DNA of 64,000 nt from Cherax quadricarinatus (taxonomy: Eukaryota > Arthropoda > Malacostraca > Decapoda > Parastacidae). The notes under the pieces are model-generated. The model searched no databases, was not told the origin of the DNA, and was given only the letters and a program-made list of their open reading frames with translations. The stretch lies in NCBI RefSeq assembly GCF_038502225.1, contig NC_091307.1, forward strand, positions 22,270,673 through 22,334,672, in the 5' to 3' direction. A program made the position numbers and the translations under genes. Of the stretch, positions 54,915 through 64,000 are shown piece by piece; position 1 is the stretch's first letter; each line of letters opens with the position of its first letter.

Positions 54915-57900
54915 ACCCAGTACTGGAGGAGTCACCCAGTACTGGAGGAGAGTCACCCAGTACTGGAGGAGAGTCACCCAGTACTGGAGGAGAGTCACCC
55001 AGTACTGGAGGAGAGTCACAGAGTACTGGAGGAGAATCACCCAGTACTGGAGGAGAGTCACCCAGCACTGGAGGAGAGTCACCCAGCACTGGAGGAGAGT
55101 CACCCAGTACTGGAGGAGAGTCACCCAGTACTGGAGGAGAGTCACCCAGTACTGGAGGAGAGTCACCCAGTACTGGAGGAGAATCACCCAGCACTGGAGG
55201 AGAGTCACCCAGCACTGGAGGAGAGTCACCCAGCACTGGAGGAGAGTCACCCAGCACTGGAGGAGAGTCACCCAGCACTGGAGGAGAGTCACCCAGTACT
55301 GGAGGAGAGTCACCCAGTACTGGAGGAGAATCACCCAGTACTGGAGGAGAGTCACCCAGCACTGGAGGAGAGTCACCCAGTACTGGAGGAGAGTCACCCA
55401 GTACTGGAGGAGAGTCACCCAGTACTGGAGGAGAGTCACCCAGTACTGGAGGAGAGTCACCCAGTACTGGAGGAGAGTCACCCAGTACTGGAGGAGAGTC
55501 ACCCAGTACTGGAGGAGAGTCACCCAGTACTGGAGGAGAGTCACCCAGTACTGGAGGAGAGTCACCCAGCACTGGAGGAGTCACCCAGCACTGGAGGAGA
55601 GTCACCCAGTACTGGAGGAGAGTCACCCAGTACTGGAGGAGAATCACCCAGTACTGGAGGAGAGTCACCCAGCACTGGAGGAGAGTCACCCAGTACTGGA
55701 GGAGAGTCACCCAGTACTGGAGGAGAGCCACCCAGTACTGGAGGAGAGTCACCCAGTACTGGAGGAGAGCCACCCAGTACTGGAGGAGAGCCACCCAGTA
55801 CTGGAGGAGAGTCACCCAGTACTGGACGGAGAGCCACCCAGTACTGGAGGAGAGCCACCCAGTACTGGACGGAGAGCCACCCAGTACTGGAGGAGAGTCA
55901 CCCAGTACTTGACGGAGAGCCACCCAATACTGGAGGGGAGCCACCCAGTACTGGAGGAGAGTCACCCAGTACTGGAGGAGAGCAACCCAGTACTGGACGG
56001 AGTGCCACACAGTACTGGAGGGGGAGCCACCGAGTACTGGAGGAGAGCCACCCAGTACTGGAGGAGAGTCACCCAGTACTGGAGGAGAGTCACCAAGTAC
56101 TGGAGGAGAGCCACCCAGTGCTGGAGGAGAGCCACCAAGTACTTTAGGAGAACCACCCAGTACTGGAGGAGAGTCACCCAGTACTGGACGGAGAGCCACC
56201 CAGTACTGGAGGGGAGCAACCCAGTACTGGAGGAGAGTCACCCAGTACTGGAGGAGAGCCACCCAGCACTGGAGGAGAGCCACCCAGTACTGGAGGAGAG
56301 CCACCCAGTACTGGAGGAGAGCCACCCAGTACTGGACGGAGAGCCACCCAGTACTGGAGGAGAGCCACCCAGTACTGGAGGAGAGTCACCCAGTACTGGA
56401 GGAGAGTCACCCAGTACTGAAGGAGAGCCATCCAGTACTGGAGGAGAGCCACCCATTACTGGACGGAGAGCCACCCAGTACTGGAGGGGGAGCCACCCAG
56501 TACTGGAGGGAGAGCCACCCAGTACTGGACGGAGAGTCACCCAGTACTGGAGGAAGAGCCACCCAGTACTGGAGGAGAGCCACCCAGTACTGGAGGGAGA
56601 ATCATCCAGTGCTGGAGGGAGAGTCACCCAGCACTGGAGGGGGAGCCATCCAGCACCGGAGGGGGAGCCACCCAGTACTGGAGGGAGAGCCACCCAGCAC
56701 TGGAGGGGGAGCCACCCAGCACTGGAGGGAGAGCTACCCAGCACTGGAGGGGGAGCCACCCAGTACTGGACGGAGAGCCATCCAGTACTGGATGGAGAGC
56801 CACCCAGTACTGGAGGAGAGCCACCCAGTACTGGAGGAGAGCCACCCAGTACTGGAGGAGAGTCACCCAGTACTGGACGGAGAGCCACCCAGTACTGGAG
56901 GGGAGCCACCCAGTACTTGAGAGCCACCCAGTACTGGAGGAGAGTCACCCAGTACTGGAGGAGAGTCACCCAGTACTGGAGGAGAGCCACCCAGTACTGG
57001 AGGAGAGCCACCCAGTACTGGAGGAGAGCCACCCAGTACTTTAGGAGAGCCACCCAGTACTTTAGGAGAGCCACCCAGTACTGGAGGAGAGCCACCCAGT
57101 ACTTGAGGAGAGTCACCCAGTACTGGAGGAGAGCCACCCAGTACTGGACGGAAAGCCACCCAGTACTGGAGGAGAGTCACCCAGTACTGGACGGAGAGCC
57201 ACCCAATACTGGAGGGGAGCCACCCAGTACTGGAGGAGAGTCACCCTGTACTGGAGGAGAGTCACCCAGCACTGGAGGAGAGCCACCCAGTACTGGAGGA
57301 GAGCCACCCAGTACTGGACGGAGAGCCACCCAGTACTGGAGGGGGAGCCACCGAGTACTGGAGGAGAGCCACCCAGTACTGGAGGAGAGTCACCCAGTAC
57401 TGGAGGAGAGTCACCCAGTACTGGAGGAGAGCCACCCAGTACTGGAGGAGAGCCACCCAGTACTGGAGGAGAGCCACCCAGTACTTTAGGAGAGCCACCC
57501 AGTACTTTAGGAGAGCCACCCAGTACTGGAGGAGAGCCACCCAGTACTGGAGGAGAGTCACCCAGTACTGGACGGAGAGCCACCCAATACTGGAGGGAAG
57601 CCACCCAGTACTGGAGGAGAGCCACCCAGCACTGGAGGAGAGCCACCCAGCACTGGAGGAGAGCCACCCAGTACTGGAGGAGAGCCACCCAGTACTGGAG
57701 GAGAGCCACCCAGTACTGGACGGAGAGCCACCCAGTACTGGAGGAGAGTCACCCAGTACTGGAGGAGAGTCACCCAGTACTGGAGGAGAGCCACCCAGTA
57801 CTGGAGGAGAGCCACCCATTACTGGACGGAGAGCCACCCAGTACTGGAGGGGGAGCCACCCAGTACTGGAGGAGAGCCACCCAGTACTGGAGGAGAGCCA

Positions 57901-58960
57901 CCCATTACTGGACGGAGAGCCACCCAGTACTGGAGGGGGAGCCACCCAGTACTGGACGGAGAGTCACCCAGTACTGGAGGAGAGTCACCCAGTACTGGAG
58001 GAGAGCCACCCAGTACTGGAGGAGAGCCACCCAGTACTGGAGGGAGAATCATGCAGTGCTGGAGGGAGAACCACCCAGCACTGGAGGGGGAGCCACACAG
58101 TACTGGAGGGAGAGTCACCCAGCACTGGAGGGGGAGCCACCCAGTACTGGATGGAGAGCCATCCAGTACTGGATGGAGAGCCACCCAGTACTGGACGGAG
58201 AGCCACCCAGTACTGGAGGGAGAGCCACCCAGCACTGGAACGAGAGCCACCCAGTACTGGAGGGAGAGCCACCCAACACTGGAGGGGGAGCCACCCAGTA
58301 CTGGACGGAGAGCCATCCAGTACTGGACGGAGAGCCACCGAGTACTGGACGGAGAGCCACCCAATACTGGAGGGAGAGCCACCCAGCACTGGAGGGGGAG
58401 CCACCCAGTACTGGACGGAGAGCCACCCAGTACTGGAGGGGGAGCCACCCAGTACTGGAGGGAGAGCCACCCAGTACTGGAGGGGAGCCACCCAGTACTG
58501 GAGGGAGAGCCACCCAGTACTGGAGGGAGAGCCACCCAGTACTGGAGGGAGAGGCACCCAGTACTGGAGGGAGAGCCACCCAGTACTGGAGGGAGAGCCA
58601 CCCAGCAATGGAGGGAGAGCCACCCAGTACTGGAGGGAGAGCCACCCAGTACTGGAGGGAGAGCCACCCAGCAATGGAGGGTGAGCCACCCAGTACTGGA
58701 GGGAGAGCCACCCAGTACTTGAGGAAGAGCCACCCGGCACTGTAGGGAGAGCAACCTAGTACTGGAGGGAGAGCCACCCAGCTATGGAGGGAGAGCCACC
58801 CAGTACTGGAGGGAGAGTCACCCGACACTGTAGGGAGAGCCACCCAGTACTGGAGGGAGAGCCGCCCAGCACTGTAGGGAGAGCCACCTAGTACTGGAGG
58901 GGGAGCCACCCAGCACTGTAGGGAGAGCAACCTAGTACTGGAGGGGGAGCCACCCAGGAC
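54915..58960. repeat. 21/22-bp satellite, about 190 copies
   Basis: The first 660 bp are 21-bp units (ACCCAGTACTGGAGGAGAGTC) that keep one frame open (SPSTGGE repeated). From 55575 on, 18-, 22- and 23-bp units with GGACGG, GGAGGGAGAGCC and AGTACTTTAGG variants appear and the frame changes repeatedly. Larger blocks recur, for example the series with two AGTACTTTAGG units at about 57040 and again at about 57480, pointing to duplication of multi-unit segments. Long frames on both strands are artefacts. Confidence 0.97.
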
Positions 58961-59089
58961 CAGGTGGGTGCGGATGATTGTCGGGTTCCGGTTGGCCTCT
59001 TCCCCCTACTCGATGTAATTTGAATCCAATTACACCATCTTTTTAACACCATTCGACGTGTCAGAGGCTTTTGTACCTCCTCTGTCTCT

Positions 59090-59094
<5 letters not shown>

Positions 59095-59158
<64 letters not shown>
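59095..59158. repeat. (GA)n microsatellite
   Basis: A pure GA run. Confidence 0.96.
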
Positions 59159-59160
<2 letters not shown>

Positions 59161-59450
59161 CTCTTGCTGAGAGATACGCCTGTGTTTGGTGCTGAGAGAT
59201 TTCTTTGGTACTGGGAGAGATATCCCCGTTGATGAGAAACGTGGCTTTACGTCCCGTGCTGAGAGATAGCTTTATGGTCGATGCTGTGGAAAATAGCTTT
59301 GTCTGGTGTTGACATAGTCTCTATTTAGAGCTGAGGTAGAGATCTTTGTCTTGTACTAGAAGATAGTTCTGTATTGATGGAGGTAGTTGAGATACCTGTG
59401 TATACGGAGCTGAGAGAGATACTCTAGTCTTGGTGGATAAAAAAAGATTG

Positions 59451-59452
<2 letters not shown>
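59159..59452. repeat. Degenerate repeat with GCTGAGAGAT
   Basis: GCTGAGAGATA or close variants recur at about 40-50-bp intervals to 59430. Strongly diverged. Confidence 0.6.
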
Positions 59453-59519
<67 letters not shown>

Positions 59520-59530
59520 TCTCTCTCTTC
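59453..59530. repeat. (CT)n microsatellite
   Basis: A CT run with TTT and CCT interruptions. Confidence 0.94.
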
Positions 59531-59974
59531 CTCCACCACAAACTCAGCGAAACAAATGAATACATGTAACTCCCCTCATCATAGAAGACTTACTAAATCT
59601 TACCGGAAGACTCTTCTAAAATCTTACTGCGGAACTAAGAACCCTCTTTTCCCCTCCTCTTACCCTCTTCCCGTCTGTTCTTTCCCCTCCCTTCCCTTTC
59701 TCTCGTTCCCCTTTTCCTTTCTTTCCCCTCGTTCCTTCCTGTCTTATTCTTCCCTTTCTCCTCATCCCTTTTAACTTTTTTCTCTCTTCCCGTCCCTTCC
59801 CCTCGTCCCTTCCCCATCCCTTTCCCTCGCCCCCTCCCCCACCCTTCTCTCTCGTCCCTTCCCCTCGTCCCCTCACCATCCCTTCCCCTCGCTGGCCTGT
59901 TCTGGATCGCGTAGAAATCCCTTGAACTAATTTGATGAAGTGCTGTGGAGCCCAGAGGGTAATTTCATGTACTG

Positions 59975-60034
<60 letters not shown>

Positions 60035-60400
60035 GCCTTCCTCCCTCCACTCTTTTTTCCTTCCACCATTCCTCCTTCCCTCTACTTCCAACCTTCCTCT
60101 CTCCCACCTCCTCTCCCTCTCTCCCTCTACCTCCCCTCTACCTCCTCGTCTCCCTCCCTCCCTCCCGCTCTCTCCCAGCTTTCTCTCCCCCGCGTCACCA
60201 CTATTCCCTTACAGATGGGAGGATGAGTCACCTTTTCGACCATTAAAGGCAAATTTACAGCTTCATTTTAAAACTTTATTTTTTCCAGCTCATACAACAC
60301 ATACAACACACAGATATAACAAATACAACAGATACAACACATAGATGCAACAGAACGGGAGGAAATAATAACTAGAACTAAGTAAACTATAAACTCGAAT
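59531..60400. other. No gene seen; pyrimidine-rich with (CT)n
   Basis: CCCTTCCCCTCGTCCC-type loose repeats at 59690-59900, (CT)n at 59980-60032, C/T-rich DNA to 60200, and an ACAACACAT-type repeat at 60294-60345. Confidence 0.5.
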
Positions 60401-61085
60401 CACACAGTAGAGCGGAAAACTAGTGTGAAAGACCTGGGAGTGGTAATGTCTGAGGATCTCCAGTGATGATAATTTTTAAAGTCACTTGTTCTCTCTAGGC
60501 TGGAATACTGCTGTACACTAACATCTCCATTAAAAGCAGATGAAATCGCAGATCTAGAGAATATACAGAGAATTTTTACTGCACATATAAATTCCATCAA
60601 ACACTTTAATTACTGGAAACACTTGGAGCCTTTTGACCTGTACTTACTGGACTGCAGGCGACAGAGATACATAATCTACACCTGGAAAATCTTAGAGGGC
60701 CTGGTCCCAAATCTGCACACAGAAATAACTCCCTACGAAAGCAAAAGACTGGGCAGGTGGTGCAACATACCCCCAGTGAAAAGTAGAGGCATCATTAGTA
60801 CACTAAAAGAAAACACTATAATTGTCCGGGGCCCAAGACTGTTCAACAGCCTCCAACCAGGTATAAGGAGAATTACCAATAGACCCCTGGCTGCCTTCAA
60901 GAGGGAGCTGGACAGAGAGCTAAAGTCAGTACCTGACCAGCCGAGTTGTGGTCCGTACGTTGGACTACGTGCGGCCAGTAATAACAGCCTGGTTAATCAG
61001 GTCCTGATCCACCAGGAGGCCTGGTCAAGGACTCAGCCGCGAGGGAGTTGACCCCCGGAATACCCTCCAAATAGACTTCAGGTAG
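60401..61085 (+). pseudogene. LINE family-2 copy with internal deletion
   Basis: Starts at the VKDLGVVMSEDL block, then a deletion of about 30 codons removes the segment before SLEYCCTLTSPLKADEIADL. From 60623 a 142-codon frame encodes LYLLDCRRQRYIIYTWKILE, NLHTEITPYESKRLGRWC and SVPDQPSCGPYVGLRAASNN. The tail ends in CTCCAAATAGACTTCAGGTA. The FADD box is absent. Confidence 0.85.
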
Positions 61086-61095
61086 ACTCTGGAGA

Positions 61096-61245
61096 GTGAT
61101 GTAGTGGAGGCAAGATCTATACATAGTTTTAAGAAGAGATACGATAAATCTCATGGAGCAGGAGAGAGTGAACCTATTAGCGACCAGCGAAGAGGCGGGG
61201 TCAGGAGCTGTGACTCGACCCCTGCAACCACAAACAGGTAAGTAC
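61096..61245 (+). pseudogene. CR1-like LINE 3' end, 150 bp
   Basis: GTGATGTAGTGGAGGCAAGA, then GAAGAGGCGGGGTCAGGAGC and CCACAAACAGGTAAGTAC. Attached within a few bases of the family-2 tail. No AC array follows. Confidence 0.8.
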
Positions 61246-61434
61246 AGTTGTTAGAGACACATCATGTTAGATGTAAGACAACAACTATCCTAATTTATCG
61301 TAAACTAAAAGTTTAAATTCGTCAAAGACACGTAAGAACATCTACAGTGTGACGCTGAACAAATGGAACATATCTGGAACAATGTACAAATAAGTAGACA
61401 TGAACACTAGAACACGCAGAACATACTTTCACCT

Positions 61435-61610
61435 GGACAAATAACCCCGCACTTAGGTGAGGAACCCTATCACGACGTTTCGATCCGCACTGGGCCATTG
61501 TCAAATCACAAATGGGGCGAGAGAAATGAAGGTCTGTGAGTTAGCAATGGTTCAGGAGGGGGGCGAAATGTCGTCATAAGGTTGTTCCAGCCACGGTATT
61601 GTGACTATTT
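61435..61610. mobile_element. Foldback-repeat family D, degenerate copy
   Basis: Left arm on the minus strand with TTGACAA (61504 to 61498), GGCCCAGTGCGGATC and GAAAC-GTC-GTG. Right arm has GGGCGAAATGTCGTCATAAG and GTTCCAGCCACGGTATTGTG. Confidence 0.7.
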
Positions 61611-62767
61611 TTTCTATGTATTTAGCTGTGTGTAGTTTTTATATCATGAGGGAAGTGCTAAGACCATTGGGGTGAAACATCGTCTTGAGGAATGGGAGGT
61701 AATCTGTTTCGATGTCAGGAAAGGAGGGGTAATTAATTTCTTGGCTTGAGGAGCATTTCACCGGCGTCAGGACGTCTAGATGGATGGACTCTTGCGTAGA
61801 TCTTCATCAAGTACGCATAGCCACGCCAGTTAATCGATGTGCAGCAGAGATGGAGGTCCAGGAGCTAGAGATCAGTCCGGGTAGATTTAAGGAAGTGATT
61901 ACATGAACGCAGCCATTTTCTGTTCCTTATTCGTCCAATTCTTCATTTTTTTTAATCTTGTCCATCCCCTCCCCCGTCCCTCATCTTCTTTCACATTCCC
62001 TTCTTATTTTCTCTCGTATCTTTCCCTTCCTCTTCCCCTTCCTATGAATAACTTATCCTTCTGCACAAAAAAAAGCTAAGGGCACCCAAAAAAGTAACAA
62101 AAGTTCCCCGTAATATATCGGTGAGAGACGTACATAAGCTGCGTTCAGTAATGTTTTTGCTCAGCCTATTAACAAGGACAGTTTTTGTGTGTTTGCCTAG
62201 AACTAACAATGACACTAATGTATATTTATTGATGTGTTCCTCTGCTTAATCCTTCTCTTTTTGTTGTTATTGAGAGAGCAAGAGTGGGATTAACACGTTC
62301 AGCAGAGGGATTTCTTTGCAGTGACAGAGGTAGGAAAATTCAGATATACTAGTTGACAGGTTGAGGGAAACAGACACGAGGACCAACAACAGATGGATCA
62401 ACACGGATAGCGAGCAAGTGATGGTACCTTGTGATAGACAGGCTAACAGATATATTTAACGAAAAACAGAGCAACAGGCTGAGAGACAGAGCAACAGATA
62501 AATAGGTTAAGATGTAGAACAACAGACAGAGAGGAAGCAATCGGCAGTGGAAGCAACAGACAGACACGCAGGCTAAGAGCAACAGATAAGCTGAGAGAGG
62601 GAACAGAATAAGCATAAGACAACAGTCAACAGGGGCAGTGTAAGTCACAGATGGTCGGCTGGAACAATACTGAAGGATTTGGATTACTCAGCGTTAGTTG
62701 GGCACGAGAATAATAATTTATTCTGAGGCAATGGAGTTGCATTAGATTTCGCCAGCAGACATATGGA
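61611..62767. other. No recognised gene
   Basis: At 61660-61695 GGGGTGAAACATCGTCTTGA resembles the 3' half of the foldback cores. At 62440-62600 AGAGCAACAGA(C/T)A recurs loosely. The 99-codon minus frame at 62349-62648 has no motif. Confidence 0.45.
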
Positions 62768-63005
62768 GTGGGGGAAGGGGTGAGGTTGATGTGTGTAGGG
62801 GTGAGGTTGATGTGTGTAGGGGTGAGGTTGATGTGTGTAGGGGTGAGGTTGATGTGTGTAGGGGTGAGGTTGATGTGTGTAGGGGTGAGGTTGATGTGTG
62901 TAGGGGTGAGGTTGATGTGTGTAGGGGTGAGGTTGATGTGTGTAGGGGTGAGGTTGATGTGTGTAGGGGTGAGGTTGATGTGGGTAGGGGTGAGGTTGAT
63001 GTTAA
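62768..63005. repeat. 21-bp tandem repeat, about 11 copies
   Basis: The unit is GTGTGTAGGGGTGAGGTTGAT, nearly identical between copies; as a multiple of 3 it keeps frames open on both strands. Confidence 0.96.
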
Positions 63006-63197
63006 TGGGAGAGAGGGAAGGGTTGCTTCAATTGACTTAATCAAGAGCCATAAAAAAATAGAAGTAATAGAGGGTAATACTCGCCCTTAAAACACTGCTG
63101 TGTAAGCATATTTTTTGGTATATATAGTCTGGGGAGTTGAAGGTTATCAGGTGTTTTGGCTGGCATGTTGACAGTGCTGAAAGTCATCAGGTCTTGC

Positions 63198-63318
63198 ATT
63201 AGCCTGGTTGATCAGGCAAGCACCAGACAAGCCTGGCCCAGGGTCGGGCTGCGGAAGTATACCTGGAAAGGGTTTCAGGGGTCAACGCCCCTGGGGCCCG
63301 GTCTGCGACCAGGCTGTA
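63198..63318 (+). mobile_element. LINE family-2 tail fragments
   Basis: GCCTGGTTGATCAGGCAAGC and GCCTGGCCCAGGGTCGGGCT (second tail subfamily), followed by a reversed first-subfamily tail (TCAACGCCCCTGGGGCCCGG). Confidence 0.65.
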
Positions 63319-63559
63319 GCAGTATGTATTGATTCAATCATCTTATGACAGATCGTTCAAGCATTTCGAGAACAGCAGTGATCCCATTATTGGTCCTTGA
63401 GGGATCTCGCTCGTAGCATCTGACCAATATGCTTGCCGCTGGTTCTGTGTCTGGAGTACAGCATGTCACCCTGGGAGACGCCACATCTCTCCGTGGTGAA
63501 TTGAACCTCACGCCCTGGGGAACACTTCTGGCTGAACCGCCCACCTTGCTCAAACTAGC

Positions 63560-63561
63560 AG

Positions 63562-63652
<91 letters not shown>
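63560..63652. repeat. (GT)n microsatellite
   Basis: A GT run with one TATG interruption, abutting a CR1 3' end. Confidence 0.96.
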
Positions 63653-63656
<4 letters not shown>

Positions 63657-63853
63657 CACCTAATTGTGGTTGCAGAGGTTAAGTCATAGCTCCTGGCCCC
63701 GCCTCTTTACTGGTCGACACTAAGTCTCACTCTCCCTGCTCCAGGAGCTTTATCATACCTCTTCTTAAAGCTATGTATGGTACCTGCCTCCACTACTTCA
63801 CTTGCCATACTATTCCACTTCCTGGCAACTCTATGACTGAAGAAATGACGTAA
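63653..63853 (-). pseudogene. CR1-like LINE 3' fragment, 200 bp
   Basis: The minus strand has the 3' UTR (AGGAGCTATGACTTAACCTC variant) and the last 40 codons, truncated just after the YFFSH block (GAAGAAAT). The 3' end GTACTCACCTAATTGTGG touches (TG)n, and a second TG array starts within a few bases of the truncated end. Confidence 0.85.
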
Positions 63854-63855
63854 AT

Positions 63856-63877
63856 GTGTGTGCGTGCGTGTGTGCGC

Positions 63878-63926
<49 letters not shown>

Positions 63927-63975
63927 TGTGTGTCTGTGTGTGTGTGTGTCTGTGTGTCTGTGTGTCTGTGTGTCT
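63856..63975. repeat. (TG)n microsatellite with GC and CTG variants
   Basis: TG run with GTGCGTGCG at the start and TGTCTGTG units near the end. Confidence 0.95.
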
Positions 63976-64000
63976 GTCTTCCTAGTGCTGTTCAACCTGA

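Noticed and set aside
54873..58930. Multiple frames of 200-526 codons on both strands
   Set aside because: Products of the 21/22-bp satellite; the frame changes wherever unit length changes.

Overview
The window looks like non-coding DNA from an arthropod nuclear genome, most likely a decapod crustacean (crayfish, lobster or crab group). The reasons are the dense mixture of CR1-like, jockey/CR1-superfamily and RTE-like LINEs, very long dinucleotide microsatellites, (TA)n-embedded MITE-like repeats and tRNA-like SINE heads; I recognise several of these repeats as common in decapod sequence, but I cannot confirm a species without a search. There are no operons, no CRISPR array and no intact host gene.

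The only host coding sequence I can defend is a 129-bp exon at 10477-10605 (+), bounded by a consensus AG acceptor and GTAAG donor, whose 43 codons resemble the end of the plexin sema domain. If so, at least the flanking DNA is intron of a plexin-like gene: no neighbouring exon was recognised in the 10.4 kb upstream or the 53 kb downstream.

Layout. 1-4.3 kb: small repeats and a 3.3-kb 28-bp minisatellite. 4.4-9.9 kb: (TG)n arrays, two CR1 fragments and six short minisatellites. 10-14 kb: the exon, a mariner-like mini-element, 46-bp and 40-bp arrays. 14-18.3 kb: (AT)n with a pogo/Tigger-like MITE, 15-bp and 38-bp arrays, and a trinucleotide array split by a LINE. 18.6-25.9 kb: CR1, a 2.1-kb 23-bp satellite, and several LINE family-2 copies. 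26.9-29.5 kb: the best CR1 copy (endonuclease plus reverse transcriptase, one frameshift). 30-35.9 kb: LINE family-2 fragments, inverted tRNA-like SINEs, and foldback elements. 36-41.3 kb: a perfect 108-bp inverted repeat, a near full-length RTE element and two 390-bp MITE-like elements in (AT)n. 46.3-50.1 kb: a chain of CR1 copies joined by (AC)n. 50.3-54.5 kb: LINE family-2, then a cluster of consecutive palindromes. 54.9-59 kb: a 4-kb 21/22-bp satellite. 59-64 kb: microsatellites, more LINE fragments and a final (TG)n.

Two patterns tie the repeats together. First, CR1 copies repeatedly end in GGTGAGTAC followed by (AC)n, and five of nine main-family copies have AC/TG dinucleotide repeats on both sides, suggesting insertion into (AC)n tracts or tails. 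One copy has a clear 15-bp target-site duplication. Second, a set of short foldback elements carries sequences like the hammerhead ribozyme core (CUGANGA, stem II hairpin, GAAAC); two of them have 12-14-bp target-site duplications. I consider this the most interesting signal in the window. Self-cleavage is not claimed, because helix I is not evident.
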